A stretch of DNA of 64,000 nt from Mucilaginibacter sp. CSA2-8R (GCF_038806765.1 NZ_CP152389.1:4278001-4342000); one strand, 5' to 3'; positions 8,988-17,006 are shown, counted from the first letter of the stretch. Program-made: numbers and translations. The notes: generated by a model not told the origin, from the letters alone.

Positions 8988-9260
8988 TTACCATCTTCTA
9001 TGACCGTAAACGCGGTGTGGACGACGATAACGCTGAATTACTACCGGACGACGAGGACCATAATAGCCTCTGCGCACTACAACCTGACGGCGGTGATAAT
9101 AACGACGTGGCTGACGCTCTACTACCACTACTCTACGTTGCGGAGGAGCATAATAAGCCGGACGGCCGATATTGACACCTACATGTCCGTAAACCTGAGC
9201 CTTAGCGCCAAAACTCATGAGGGCTACTATAAATGCTGCTAAAAATGTAATACGTTTCAT
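8988..9260 (-). CDS. Small secreted Arg/Tyr-rich basic protein
   Basis: A 90-residue protein with a clear signal peptide (hydrophobic residues 5-18, AKAQ cleavage) and a mature part rich in Arg, Tyr, Val and Pro with repeated RRVVVVERQ, RRYYHRRQVVVRR and RRPVVIQRYRR blocks. The mature region is strongly basic. Similar short secreted basic proteins occur across Sphingobacteriaceae without known function; binding to an acidic surface polymer or nucleic acid would fit the charge but is not shown. Isolated gene with a strong terminator. The opposite strand has an open frame here that is only a shadow of the repetitive Arg codons. Confidence 0.75.
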   Translation of the reverse strand: MKRITFLAAFIVALMSFGAKAQVYGHVGVNIGRPAYYAPPQRRVVVVERQPRRYYHRRQVVVRRGYYGPRRPVVIQRYRRPHRVYGHRRW

Positions 9261-9471
9261 ACTGTAAAAGATTTAATTTCATTTGGATGCCGTTGCATCG
9301 TTTTGTACAAGTATGACATTTAACCCTTTTTTTGGTTTAATGCGATAGCAGAAACGGCGATAACTTTTCTGTTACAAACTAATTAAACTTTACTCGAGTG
9401 AGTTTTAGTTAAAAGACATTATTGTTAGTAAATGCTTGGCCCTCAATACGCATAACATATCAATACAAAAC

Positions 9472-9606
9472 ATGCAATACAGGTTTAAATTCAGAAAAAA
9501 TTTAATTTATAAAGGCCGGATTAACTTACAAGCAGTATTGCACGAGGCGATATCCTGTTATCAACCACTGAAGAATCTCTATAGTATCAGAGAAATGATG
9601 AAATGA
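9472..9606 (+). CDS. Possible 44-residue basic protein
   Basis: ATG-initiated frame encoding a Lys/Arg-rich peptide that begins MQYRFKFRKNL and ends SIREMMK. It is uninterrupted where the other frames are closed, in a region with no other gene. I do not recognise it, no promoter box precedes it, and a frame of this length can occur by chance, so it is only a candidate. Confidence 0.25.
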   Translation: MQYRFKFRKNLIYKGRINLQAVLHEAISCYQPLKNLYSIREMMK

Positions 9607-9700
9607 GGCACACCTTATTTGGAATCACCAAACACTTTGAAACTCAAACTAAACATTGCGTTAAAACAAATGGGATAATATTAATCCATGCAAAGCCGGG

Positions 9701-9720
9701 CACCTTTGTTAACAAAGGTG
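9701..9720. repeat. 20-base perfect palindrome
   Basis: CACCTTTGTTAACAAAGGTG is fully self-complementary. It lies 41 bases beyond the RRM gene terminator and 440 bases upstream of the small basic protein gene. As DNA it would suit a dimeric regulator; as RNA it would fold only poorly because it has no loop. Confidence 0.6.
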
Positions 9721-9761
9721 AGAAAACACAACATGCAGACGGGTATCTGCGTGTAAAATAA

Positions 9762-9796
9762 GAAAAGCCGGATTGTGCTTAAAAATCCGGCTTTTC
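9762..9796 (-). terminator. intrinsic terminator of the RRM gene
   Basis: Stem GAAAAGCCGGAT (9762-9773) with ATCCGGCTTTTC (9785-9796), ten bases after the stop codon of the leftward RRM gene. Leftward of it lies a U-rich stretch. Confidence 0.75.
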
Positions 9797-9806
9797 AATA
9801 TATGTC

Positions 9807-10202
9807 TTAGTTCCAACGGCCACCGCCACGGTTGTTATCTTTTTGATAACCGCCGCCGCCACCACCACGGTTACCACCGCCGCTGTAGCCACCGCCACCA
9901 CCACGGTTGCCACCGCCGAAGCCGCCGCCGCCACCTCTGCGCTCACCGCCGCTGCTTGGTTTTCTGTCTTCTGCCTGGCTTACGGCAATTGATCTGCCGC
10001 TTACTTCAGCACCGTTAAGACCAGAAATAGCTTTTTGAGCTGCTTCATCATCAGGCATTTCAACAAAGCCAAAACCTTTGCTTCTGCCGGTCTCACGGTC
10101 AATAATTAATTTCACTGAGTTTACCTCTCCGTATGCTTCAAAGAGTTCTTTTAAATCTGCTTCCTGTAAGCGGTAAGGAAGGCTTCCTACAAAAATGTTC
10201 AT
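9807..10202 (-). CDS. RNA-binding protein with RRM domain and Gly-rich tail
   Basis: A 131-residue cytosolic RNA-binding protein. The single RRM (residues 1-80) shows RNP2 IFVGSLPY and RNP1 KGFGFVEM. The tail (residues 90-131) is made of RGGGGG, GGGNRGGG and similar RGG repeats and ends in W-N. Such proteins are common in cyanobacteria and Bacteroidota and are often cold-induced; an RNA chaperone role is likely by family. The start is set at ATG 10202; an in-frame TTG three bases upstream is not needed. Upstream lies a long AT-rich stretch that may be a leader. Confidence 0.93.
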   Translation of the reverse strand: MNIFVGSLPYRLQEADLKELFEAYGEVNSVKLIIDRETGRSKGFGFVEMPDDEAAQKAISGLNGAEVSGRSIAVSQAEDRKPSSGGERRGGGGGFGGGNRGGGGGYSGGGNRGGGGGGYQKDNNRGGGRWN

Positions 10203-10205
10203 CAA

Positions 10206-10668
10206 TTTTAAATTATCAATTTAAGCATAGTTGCTTAACAACGCAATTAACAGAAAAAATTCTGTATTTATTCAATAATTATGTGCTAAAAAATTAAAAA
10301 AAGTTAATAAAAGTTTTTCAGCTACTAATTTGTCAATGTCTCAAGCATAACTTTGAGTTAATTACATCACTAATTGTTTCTACTTACCTAATAATCAACC
10401 ATTACAGCATTTATTAAACTTTCACCATTAGCACTATTTTATTTACACGATCTTAAGTTTTTTAAGTTAAATAACAATTGTTGAAAAAAATTTGGCGTTT
10501 CACAGAAATTAAAAATTTGAATTAATAAAATAGTACATTAAAACATACACAGTGTAGCAAGAAGCGGTTCTGACAGTTTTGCAGAACCGCTTCTGCCATA
10601 GTAAAACATATTTGTTTACTCCTTTGGTGTTATTATTGAACCTATGTGCCAGAATACAACATTCCCTC
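10206..10668. other. AT-rich divergent intergenic region
   Basis: Separates the leftward RRM gene from the rightward glycosyltransferase operon. A rightward TAACTTTG (10348-10355) matches the -7 consensus but its nearest TTTG (10329-10332) is only 15 bases upstream. A 13-bp hairpin lies at 10560-10594. No other gene is seen. Confidence 0.4.
10560..10594. promoter_or_regulatory. 13-bp hairpin in the leader of the glycosyltransferase operon
   Basis: AGAAGCGGTTCTG at 10560-10572 pairs perfectly with CAGAACCGCTTCT at 10582-10594 around a nine-base loop. No U-run follows on either strand, so it is not a standard terminator. If transcription starts near 10360 it would sit inside a roughly 300-base leader, 75 bases before the start codon. 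Confidence 0.5.
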
Positions 10669-11640
10669 ATGACACAAACACGGTTAAAAATTTTCACTTG
10701 GCACATCCATGGTAGTTACCTCTTTTATTTATCTCAAGGTAATTATGATATCTATATTCCTACCAAATCCGAAAAAACTGAAGGCTATTATGGCCGTGGC
10801 GAAACTTTTCCATTTGGCGCCAATGTAATTGAAATCCCGGCAGAACAAGTAAAAAATCAAGAATTTGACGTTATAGTTTACCAAACCAACCAAAACTTTT
10901 TAACAGATCAACACGAAATTCTATCGGCAGAGCAACGCGAATTACCCAAAGTTTATATTGAACATGATCCGCCCCGCCAACACCCAACCGATACAAAACA
11001 CGTGGTTAACGACAAAAGTATTACGTTGGTGCATGTAACGCATTTTAACAAGTTAATGTGGGACTGCGGCACAACGCCTACTATGGTGATTGAGCATGGC
11101 GTAACTATGCCTAATGCTACCTATACCGGCGAGAAGCCACGTGGTATTGTGGTTATCAACAACCTGCCTATACGCGGCAGATTGTTAGGTTTGGACATCT
11201 TTTTAAAAGTTCGCGAGCATGTACCTATTGATTTGGTGGGCATGGGCACCGGCGATTTAGGCTTAGGTGAAGTACTGCATCCGCAACTGCCGGAATTTAT
11301 CTCTAAGTACAGGTTTTTCTTTAACCCTATACGCTACACCAGCTTAGGCTTGGCCGTGTGTGAGGCATTAATGCAGGGTATCCCGGTAGTCGGGTTAGCT
11401 ACTACCGAACTCTCGGCCGTAATAGATAATGGTCATTCAGGATTTATACATACCGACGTAGATTACTTGATTGACAAAATGAACTTATTAATTGAAGATG
11501 CAGAACTGGCCCGGCAAATAGGCACCGGCGGCAAGCAACTGGCTCAAAGCCGCTTTAATATCACGCGCTTTGTGCAAGACTGGGAACAACTTTTTAATCG
11601 TGTAAGCCAGAAAGCAAAAGCTTCCATTTTTATTTCCTGA
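10669..11640 (+). CDS. Glycosyltransferase, GT-B fold (GT4-like)
   Basis: Cytosolic or membrane-associated sugar transferase of about 323 residues. The C-terminal half carries RYTSLGLAVCEALMQGIPVVG, the donor-binding E-x7-E-like region of retaining GT-B enzymes in slightly altered form, and the N-terminal half begins with a beta strand KIFTWHIHGSYL. The start is set at ATG 10669; the longer frame to 10579 adds 30 residues from the hairpin region and lacks an ATG. It is first of three rightward genes (39 and 5 bases apart) with a second glycosyltransferase and a GmhB-like phosphatase. Donor and acceptor unknown. Confidence 0.8.
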   Translation: MTQTRLKIFTWHIHGSYLFYLSQGNYDIYIPTKSEKTEGYYGRGETFPFGANVIEIPAEQVKNQEFDVIVYQTNQNFLTDQHEILSAEQRELPKVYIEHDPPRQHPTDTKHVVNDKSITLVHVTHFNKLMWDCGTTPTMVIEHGVTMPNATYTGEKPRGIVVINNLPIRGRLLGLDIFLKVREHVPIDLVGMGTGDLGLGEVLHPQLPEFISKYRFFFNPIRYTSLGLAVCEALMQGIPVVGLATTELSAVIDNGHSGFIHTDVDYLIDKMNLLIEDAELARQIGTGGKQLAQSRFNITRFVQDWEQLFNRVSQKAKASIFIS

Positions 11641-11679
11641 TCCTGTAAAATACCATTAACACATTTCACAATTTAAATC

Positions 11680-12969
11680 ATGAGAACTAACCAGCCGTAT
11701 ATTGCTTTTATAAGCGAACACGCCTCGCCGTTGGCTACATTAGGCGGCGTTGACACCGGCGGTCAAAATGTTTATGTTGCACAGGTAGCTAAGTACCTAG
11801 TGCGCAAAGGTTATATAGTAGATGTGTTTACCCGATGGGAGAATGCAGAACAGCCACAAATTATAAACTGGCTGCCCGGTATACGGGTAATACATGTTAA
11901 GGCAGGCCCGGTAGAAATTATACCAAAAGAGAATATTTTAGACTACATGCCGGAGTTTACTTCGTGCATGCTGGACTTTATAAAGAATAACGCAATAGAT
12001 TACGAACTGATTCATGCTCATTTTTTTATGTCGGGCATGGTGGCCGCTAATTTAAAAGCTGCGCTAAATATTCCGTTTGCCATTACTTTCCATGCATTAG
12101 GTCATGTGCGGCGTATACACCAGGGCAATAGCGATCTGTTTCCGGCCGAACGTTTACAAATAGAGGAAGATATTGTACAGCAAGCCGATTATATAATTGC
12201 TGAATGTCCGCAAGACCGTGACGACTTGATTAATCATTATCATGCGCCATCCTACAAAATCGTTATTATCCCTTGCGGCTTCAGTCACCAGGAATTTTAT
12301 CCAATTGATAAAAAGCTGGCGCGCCGAACGCTAAAACTTGATGCAGACAAACACATCATACTACAATTAGGTCGCATGGTGCCGCGTAAGGGGGTTGACA
12401 ATGTTATTCAGTCGCTCAAATATTTAAAAGATAAACAAGCTGTTCAGTTAGTAATTGTAGGCGGCGAAAGCGAAATACCTGACCCCACACAAAGCCCTGA
12501 ACTCAACCGTTTACAAACCATTGCAACTGAGCATGGTGTAGAAACTTCGATTAAGTTTGTAGGGCGCAAAAGTCGCGAACAGCTAAAATTTTACTATGCG
12601 GCAGCAGATATTTTTATCAGCACGCCCTGGTACGAACCGTTCGGCATTACCCCGCTCGAAGCCATGGCTTGTGGCACACCTGTCATCGGCTCGAATGTTG
12701 GCGGTATTAAGTATACTGTGGTAGACGGCGAAACCGGAGCATTGGTTCCACCTGAAAATCCGGTTGCTTTAGCAGCTAAAATTGAAGAACTGGTAGAAAA
12801 TCCGTCTAACCTGAAGCAACTTGGCAAAAACGCACTGCGCAGGGTAAATAACTATTTCACCTGGTCGCACGTTGCTGATAAGCTGAGCGCCTTATATGTA
12901 AAAATGATGGTAGAAACGCAACGCTTTGCTGTTGAGCCTGCAGTTAAGGCTAAAAACAAAGCGGCTTAA
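11680..12969 (+). CDS. Glycosyltransferase family 4, sucrose-phosphate-synthase-like
   Basis: A 429-residue retaining glycosyltransferase with both GT-B domains. The N-terminal GGVDTGGQNVYV motif is the glycine-rich acceptor loop shared by sucrose synthase and sucrose-phosphate synthase relatives; the C-terminal EPFGITPLEAMACGTPVIGS is the E-x7-E nucleotide-sugar site, and QLGRMVPRKGVD marks the start of the donor domain. Sequence does not establish that sucrose is the product. It sits between another glycosyltransferase and a heptose-bisphosphatase-like gene, so a role in building a glycan or compatible-solute-like disaccharide is possible. Confidence 0.87.
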   Translation: MRTNQPYIAFISEHASPLATLGGVDTGGQNVYVAQVAKYLVRKGYIVDVFTRWENAEQPQIINWLPGIRVIHVKAGPVEIIPKENILDYMPEFTSCMLDFIKNNAIDYELIHAHFFMSGMVAANLKAALNIPFAITFHALGHVRRIHQGNSDLFPAERLQIEEDIVQQADYIIAECPQDRDDLINHYHAPSYKIVIIPCGFSHQEFYPIDKKLARRTLKLDADKHIILQLGRMVPRKGVDNVIQSLKYLKDKQAVQLVIVGGESEIPDPTQSPELNRLQTIATEHGVETSIKFVGRKSREQLKFYYAAADIFISTPWYEPFGITPLEAMACGTPVIGSNVGGIKYTVVDGETGALVPPENPVALAAKIEELVENPSNLKQLGKNALRRVNNYFTWSHVADKLSALYVKMMVETQRFAVEPAVKAKNKAA

Positions 12970-12974
12970 AACGC

Positions 12975-13544
12975 ATGAACAAAGCCATTTTTTTAGACAA
13001 AGACGGTACCGTAATCAAAGACGTGCCGTATAATGTTGACCCAGACAAAATCACACTATTACCTGGCACCGCTATCGGACTGAAGCAATTACAGGCGGCC
13101 GGCTATTTGCTCATTATGATAACCAACCAAGCCGGTGTAGCCCGCGGTTACTTTACCGAAGCAGCGTTACCGGCTGTAAAAAAAAAGCTCCAACAATTAT
13201 TAGAGCCATCAAACATCAAGCTTGATGGCTTTTACTACTGCCCCAATCATCCTGAAGGCACTATTGCACCGTACAATGTAAGTTGCAATAACCGAAAACC
13301 AATGCCCGGCATGTTATTGCAGGCAGCAAGCGAACACGAGGTTGATTTAAGTGCATCCTGGATGATTGGTGATATTTTACACGATGTAGAAGCCGGTAAT
13401 CGTGCCGGTTGTCGTACTATTTTGATTGATAACGGTGGTGAAACTGAATGGTTGAAGAATAACAAATACCGCGAGCCAGCATATGTATGTGCAGATTTAC
13501 TGGAAGCTGCACAGTATATTTTGAGTATGGATGCAAAGCTGTAA
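12975..13544 (+). CDS. HAD-IIIA phosphatase, GmhB-like
   Basis: A 189-residue HAD-superfamily phosphatase. Motif I is FLDKDGTVI (nucleophile D8, acid/base D10), motif II TNQAG, motif III lysine in NNRKPMPG and motif IV GDILHDVEAG. The domain matches D-glycero-D-manno-heptose 1,7-bisphosphate 7-phosphatase or histidinol-phosphatase relatives. The zinc loop is altered: CPNH and the Cys of SCNNRKP remain, but the second Cys of the usual C-x-C is replaced by Asn. It starts five bases after the glycosyltransferase, so all three genes are probably one operon. Terminator follows. Confidence 0.85.
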   Translation: MNKAIFLDKDGTVIKDVPYNVDPDKITLLPGTAIGLKQLQAAGYLLIMITNQAGVARGYFTEAALPAVKKKLQQLLEPSNIKLDGFYYCPNHPEGTIAPYNVSCNNRKPMPGMLLQAASEHEVDLSASWMIGDILHDVEAGNRAGCRTILIDNGGETEWLKNNKYREPAYVCADLLEAAQYILSMDAKL

Positions 13545-13586
13545 GTAACATTAGCGAATTCTTAAGATTACACACATTGACACGTT

Positions 13587-13622
13587 ATACAAAGCAAATA
13601 ATTGTTATTTATTTGCTTTGTA
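13587..13622 (+). terminator. terminator of the glycosyltransferase operon
   Basis: TACAAAGCAAATA (13588-13600) pairs with TATTTGCTTTGTA (13610-13622) around a nine-base loop, 43 bases after the phosphatase stop. Low GC and no strong U-run leave its strength uncertain. Confidence 0.6.
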
Positions 13623-13656
13623 CTGTGAATAAATATAGGATGATTTGAGCTCTAGT

Positions 13657-13678
13657 GTGATCCCGCTGGGATTCGAAC
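13657..13678 (-). pseudogene. 3'-end fragment of tRNA-Lys
   Basis: Twenty-two bases identical to the 3' end (acceptor strand, T-stem 3' strand and T-loop) of both tRNA-Lys genes at 17008 and 17198, in the same orientation. Identity stops abruptly at 13679 and the T-stem can no longer pair, so it is not a functional tRNA. This is the classic form of a distal attachment site left by an integrase that uses a tRNA 3' end; a decayed third tRNA copy is the alternative. Confidence 0.75.
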
Positions 13679-13873
13679 TCGAGTCTCAATGAGTAATTAA
13701 TTATATTTTGACCAATACCCTAATCAAATCCGACTATTATATTGTTCATTAAGTGATCGTACATGAACTGCAGTAGTGATCCTAAACACTTTTGGACCAA
13801 CAAACCAGATAAGTAAACCACCGTATTTTTCACTTCAAAATCATCTGCAAATAAATTCTATTCAAATAATAGT

Positions 13874-13881
13874 TATATTTG
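13874..13881 (+). promoter_or_regulatory. -7 box TATATTTG for the receiver gene
   Basis: Exact TAnnTTTG match, 36 bases before the GTG start of the response regulator gene. Confidence 0.5.
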
Positions 13882-13916
13882 TTCTTTCATTACAAATAAT
13901 TAATTAATAAGATATA

Positions 13917-14282
13917 GTGAAGATTATTGTTATTGAGGATAACCCGGACATCAGCGAAATCATGGATTATATTCTCAAAGATGAAGGATATGAAGTTATT
14001 TCGGCTGAAGATGGTACCATCACCAACAGCTTTGATGAATTGAAGCCTGACCTGGTTTTAATGGACGAACTACTACCCGGAAAACGTGGCAGCGAATGGT
14101 GCCAGCACATCAAATCAACGCCTTCACTACGACATATTCCGGTAATACTGGTATCTACCATGCCTAACCTGGAGCAATTAGCGCAAAAAAGCGGCGCCGA
14201 TGGCTTTTTAGAAAAACCATTTAACATCAGCAGTTTAGGTGCATTAATACGCGAGTTTGCCGCTAAAAAAAATAATTTCTAA
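13917..14282 (+). CDS. Stand-alone response regulator receiver protein
   Basis: A 121-residue CheY-like protein with no output domain. The acidic pocket (E7, D8), phospho-acceptor D50 in LVLMDELLPG and the conserved Lys100 in FLEKPF are present; position 78-81 LVST supplies the Ser/Thr switch. Start is GTG at 13917, supported by the promoter box upstream and by the standard KIIVIEDNP beginning of the fold. No histidine kinase is adjacent. Two similar single-domain receivers lie at 39171 and 39830. Lies just inside the segment between the tRNA-Lys fragment and the tRNA-Lys genes. Confidence 0.9.
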   Translation: MKIIVIEDNPDISEIMDYILKDEGYEVISAEDGTITNSFDELKPDLVLMDELLPGKRGSEWCQHIKSTPSLRHIPVILVSTMPNLEQLAQKSGADGFLEKPFNISSLGALIREFAAKKNNF

Positions 14283-14420
14283 TTTCAGCTGTCTTTTAAT
14301 TGTCAAGCATTTATTTATCCACACAGAATACTGGAGCAAACGGTTAAATACCTGAAATAGTTTAACAACAAAAATTACAGAGCAGGGTTAATAGTAAGGT
14401 TATTTAAACCTTGTAACGCT

Positions 14421-14930
14421 ATGACTCCTTTATACGCCCTCTATAGAAAAGCTACCACTGCATTAGTCTGCATTAGCTTACTAATGCTTACCGCTTGCGA
14501 AAATTCATCCAGAAGAGAAGCGCAGAGTAACCCGGATAGTACTAACCGAGATGCCAAACGTGGGCGGATCACTAAACGTACCCAAGATGGATGTTATATG
14601 CGCGTTAGCGGAAAGCAGATGCGCGACACACAATATGTGCAATTACACATTGAAAGCGGTAAGGTAAGTGGTAAACTGGTAGAAAACATTTACGAAAAAG
14701 ACGCCCGCCGGGGGAACTTAGTGGGTAGTATCCAAAAAGATAAAAGTATAAAAGCCGTTTGGACATATATGCAGGAAGGCCAGACAGACACGCTTACCCT
14801 TTCGTTTTTATTAACACCGAAAGCATTGATGCAAAGACCACTTAAAGTTAATACTGCTACCGGCCGGCAGGTGACAGACAACAGCGCCTCCTTTTCGGTT
14901 GAATTGACACCAGCAGATTGTAAATATTAA
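14421..14930 (+). CDS. Lipoprotein of unknown function
   Basis: A 169-residue exported lipoprotein. A hydrophobic signal segment (residues 10-24) ends in the lipobox LTAC, with Cys26 as the likely lipidated residue, followed by a polar Ser/Arg/Asp linker and a beta-rich domain with one Cys near each end (GCYMRVSGKQ, ADCKY), which may form a disulfide. I do not recognise the family. It is 138 bases downstream of the receiver gene, too far to claim an operon. Confidence 0.75.
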   Translation: MTPLYALYRKATTALVCISLLMLTACENSSRREAQSNPDSTNRDAKRGRITKRTQDGCYMRVSGKQMRDTQYVQLHIESGKVSGKLVENIYEKDARRGNLVGSIQKDKSIKAVWTYMQEGQTDTLTLSFLLTPKALMQRPLKVNTATGRQVTDNSASFSVELTPADCKY

Positions 14931-15008
14931 TTCATTTTGTTTAGCAGCAACATAAGCTGTACTGCCGTTAATAAATTTCTGAATGTTATGACCCGTATTA
15001 CGAAAGCT

Positions 15009-15527
15009 TTAAGCACTCTGTAGTTCCAAACGTTTTTCGAAAGCCATAAATTTCAGTCCAGGTTTCTTGTGTAAAGTAATTTCGCCGCCTAAATGGTAAC
15101 CTATTTTTAAAAACAAGTTTTGCATAGGGCGATTTACCGTGTTAGTATCTAATCTAATCAGCGGGATATTTTTTTGTCTTGCCACCACCTCGCATTGCTG
15201 CAGTAAGCTGTTGGCAATGCCTTTACCTTGCATACTTGGACTTACCGCCAGTCGGTGAGCTACTACGGCAGTCTCGTTTATATCCCATTCGGGCACTTGT
15301 CCGTATTCTGGCTCCTGCCCCAATGTAATAGCAATTACGCCGGCAATATGCCCGTCAACATCGGCAACCCATAATTGATCAGCCTGAACATCAGCGGTAA
15401 AAACTTCGGCATCCGGATAATGATCGTCCCACTGTAAATTGCCTGTAGCTTGCATCATAGGCACTACCTCTTTAACCAACTGCATAATGGCATCAATGTC
15501 GGCAAGGGTTGCCAAACGAATATTCAT
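15009..15527 (-). CDS. GNAT family N-acetyltransferase
   Basis: A 172-residue acyltransferase. The acetyl-CoA pyrophosphate-binding motif A appears as LAVSPSMQGKGIANSLLQQCE in the middle, and the N-terminal strand IRLATLADIDAIMQLVKEVVP and the late RLDTNTVNRPMQNLFLKIGY match the GNAT fold. Substrate cannot be predicted. Leftward, 49 bases downstream of another leftward gene, so the two may be co-transcribed. Confidence 0.88.
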   Translation of the reverse strand: MNIRLATLADIDAIMQLVKEVVPMMQATGNLQWDDHYPDAEVFTADVQADQLWVADVDGHIAGVIAITLGQEPEYGQVPEWDINETAVVAHRLAVSPSMQGKGIANSLLQQCEVVARQKNIPLIRLDTNTVNRPMQNLFLKIGYHLGGEITLHKKPGLKFMAFEKRLELQSA

Positions 15528-15576
15528 ATCTAAATTTTAAATGATGGAGTATTGCAATGATTTTGTTTAGCAATAA

Positions 15577-15918
15577 TTAAAAAGCCTCGGGTTTCTCAGC
15601 CTCTTTTTCCTTTCCTCCTACCTCTACCAAATCCTCGCTAAATTCTTCGGCTTGTTCTGAGGTAGCATAGTTAAGTTTACGAAAACGCCAGATGGCAAAT
15701 GCCGGCTCCTGGAAACGGTTGATGAGTTTAAAGAATTTTGGGAAATTATGCACCTCCTCTAACAACACACCGGTAACGATACCATTATTATCCAATATTT
15801 CGCGAAGGGTGTATTCCTTGTCTTTAGTAATCCAGATTTCAAAGTCCTGCTTTATTTCTTCTGCTTTGTCAGGATCAATTTTATCATTAATGCAAACAAC
15901 TTTATCTCCGGGTCTCAT
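15577..15918 (-). CDS. Conserved hypothetical protein
   Basis: A 113-residue soluble protein without signal peptide. The N-terminus RPGDKVVCINDK looks like a small beta-barrel of the KOW/SH3 type, also suggested by YTLREIL and VLLEEVHNF, and the C-terminus is a Glu/Lys-rich tail likely to be disordered. I can assign no function. ATG at 15918; next leftward gene begins about 50 bases away. Confidence 0.65.
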   Translation of the reverse strand: MRPGDKVVCINDKIDPDKAEEIKQDFEIWITKDKEYTLREILDNNGIVTGVLLEEVHNFPKFFKLINRFQEPAFAIWRFRKLNYATSEQAEEFSEDLVEVGGKEKEAEKPEAF

Positions 15919-16017
15919 AAATGCAAAGATGTAGATTTAATCAGAAGTTTAACGCCCTTAAAAACCAATTTTACCAACATCTGATAAGTGTTAGCAAGGC
16001 TGAAATACCGAACTAAA

Positions 16018-16389
16018 CTAAACATCAGCTACTTTTTCAGGCACAAAATTAATATCGGTAGTATCATCAAATACTACATAAGCCCTTTGCCATGGGTCGG
16101 TACCCAGTAAACGCCATTTGTGTCCGCTGCCGGTAGTATCCTGCGCAATCAGTACATCGCCAGGCCTTAAAATAAATGTTGCGCCCTTAAATGTGGTAAA
16201 TTCGAGTGTGCCACGTAAATTTATCACGAATTGCATAGTAGGTGCCGGATGCCAATCATATACCGATCCGGGCGGCGACTCTTGGAAGCGGATAGATTGT
16301 GCCTTAGTAATTACCGCTTCTGATACATTGCCGGTTTTAAAGTAAGAATGGCCATCGGGGCCGGTATAAAGTTGATATGCTTTAATCAT
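16018..16389 (-). CDS. Cupin-fold protein
   Basis: About 123 residues forming a single double-stranded beta-helix. Recognisable cupin blocks are DWHPAPTMQFVINLRGTLEF (motif 1, with one His) and RPGDVLIAQDTTGSGHKWR (motif 2, with PGDV and a terminal His). The missing ligands relative to classic cupin motif 1 make metal binding uncertain. ATG 16389 is preferred; the longer frame to 16455 would overlap the divergent gene start at 16448 and adds an unlikely Cys-rich stretch. No partner gene identifies its substrate. Confidence 0.72.
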   Translation of the reverse strand: MIKAYQLYTGPDGHSYFKTGNVSEAVITKAQSIRFQESPPGSVYDWHPAPTMQFVINLRGTLEFTTFKGATFILRPGDVLIAQDTTGSGHKWRLLGTDPWQRAYVVFDDTTDINFVPEKVADV

Positions 16390-16447
16390 AACGCAAGTAT
16401 AATAGATATTAAAACATAAGACTATCTGCAAATGTTTAGACAGTACT

Positions 16448-16774
16448 ATGAACAAAGCCGACCAATCTTTTAACGAAGAGTTTAAACCTGTAGCACCGCC
16501 AGAAGCATATCATGCCGATGCCGACTGGCAAGACAAGGTATTGTATGCCTTAGCTCAATTAGGCGAAGGTACCGCTCCTGATGTAGCCGCTAAACTAACT
16601 GAATACGAACCTAACGAAGCCCCTCAAGGCTTACACCGTCAGGCTGAGCAGGTACTGCAAGGTTTGTACAGCAAAGGGTTGATTAAAGGTAATGAGCAGG
16701 ATGGTGAAGTAAGTTATAACTTGAGCAAGATTACACACGCTAATGAAGGTGGGACGGATCCGGATTTGCTATAA
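16448..16774 (+). CDS. Small winged-helix-like hypothetical protein
   Basis: A 108-residue acidic soluble protein. Residues about 27-95 (DKVLYALAQLGEGTAPDVAAKLTE, then QAEQVLQGLYSKGLIKG) have the helix-turn-helix plus wing pattern of small winged-helix domains, though I cannot name the family. Divergent from the cupin gene with 58 bases between start codons, so they probably share a control region. DNA binding is a guess from the pattern. Confidence 0.65.
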   Translation: MNKADQSFNEEFKPVAPPEAYHADADWQDKVLYALAQLGEGTAPDVAAKLTEYEPNEAPQGLHRQAEQVLQGLYSKGLIKGNEQDGEVSYNLSKITHANEGGTDPDLL

Positions 16775-16970
16775 CATGAAGCGAGTTTAGAAAAGAATAG
16801 CTCAAGCAAGTTACAGTTGACCGCAATCAAAAACTGTTTTGACGGGCTGTTTATCTTCATTTACGCTTCAGTGCTTAAAAAAGTTATAAATCCGAAAATG
16901 AAATTTAATTAGCCGGACAAGTTGGTACCGAATCTATAAATCTGTACAACAATTCGATACTCTGCTAAAC

Positions 16971-17006
16971 AAAAATGCCCCTGATTTACTATCAGAGGCA
17001 TTTTTT
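16971..17006 (-). terminator. intrinsic terminator of the tRNA-Lys operon
   Basis: Fourteen-base arms (16971-16984 and 16992-17005) with one mismatch and an all-T arm, directly after the 3' end of the leftward tRNA-Lys gene at 17008. Confidence 0.8.

Larger units (their letters stand above)
9261..9761. other. 500-base intergenic region
   Basis: Between two leftward genes. It holds a 44-codon frame (9472-9606), a 20-base perfect palindrome (9701-9720) and a small hairpin GCAGA/TCTGC at 9735-9750. No promoter with both boxes and no homology I recognise. It could contain a small RNA. Confidence 0.4.

Noticed and set aside
8873-9242. Rightward open frames antisense to the Arg/Tyr-rich secreted protein
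   Set aside because: They arise from reversed Arg and Tyr codons, have no signal or family match, and run through the 16-bp terminator stem.
9830-9960. Short repeats that look like a direct-repeat array
   Set aside because: They are RGG/GGG codon repeats inside the RRM gene with no constant spacer, so not a CRISPR array.
9773-10018. Rightward 81-codon frame rich in His, Arg and Cys
   Set aside because: It is the shadow of the Gly-rich tail of the RRM protein, caused by GGN codons read backwards.
10579-10668. Longer N-terminus of the first glycosyltransferase
   Set aside because: It starts with TTG inside the hairpin region and adds a hydrophobic stretch not expected for the family; ATG 10669 fits the fold.
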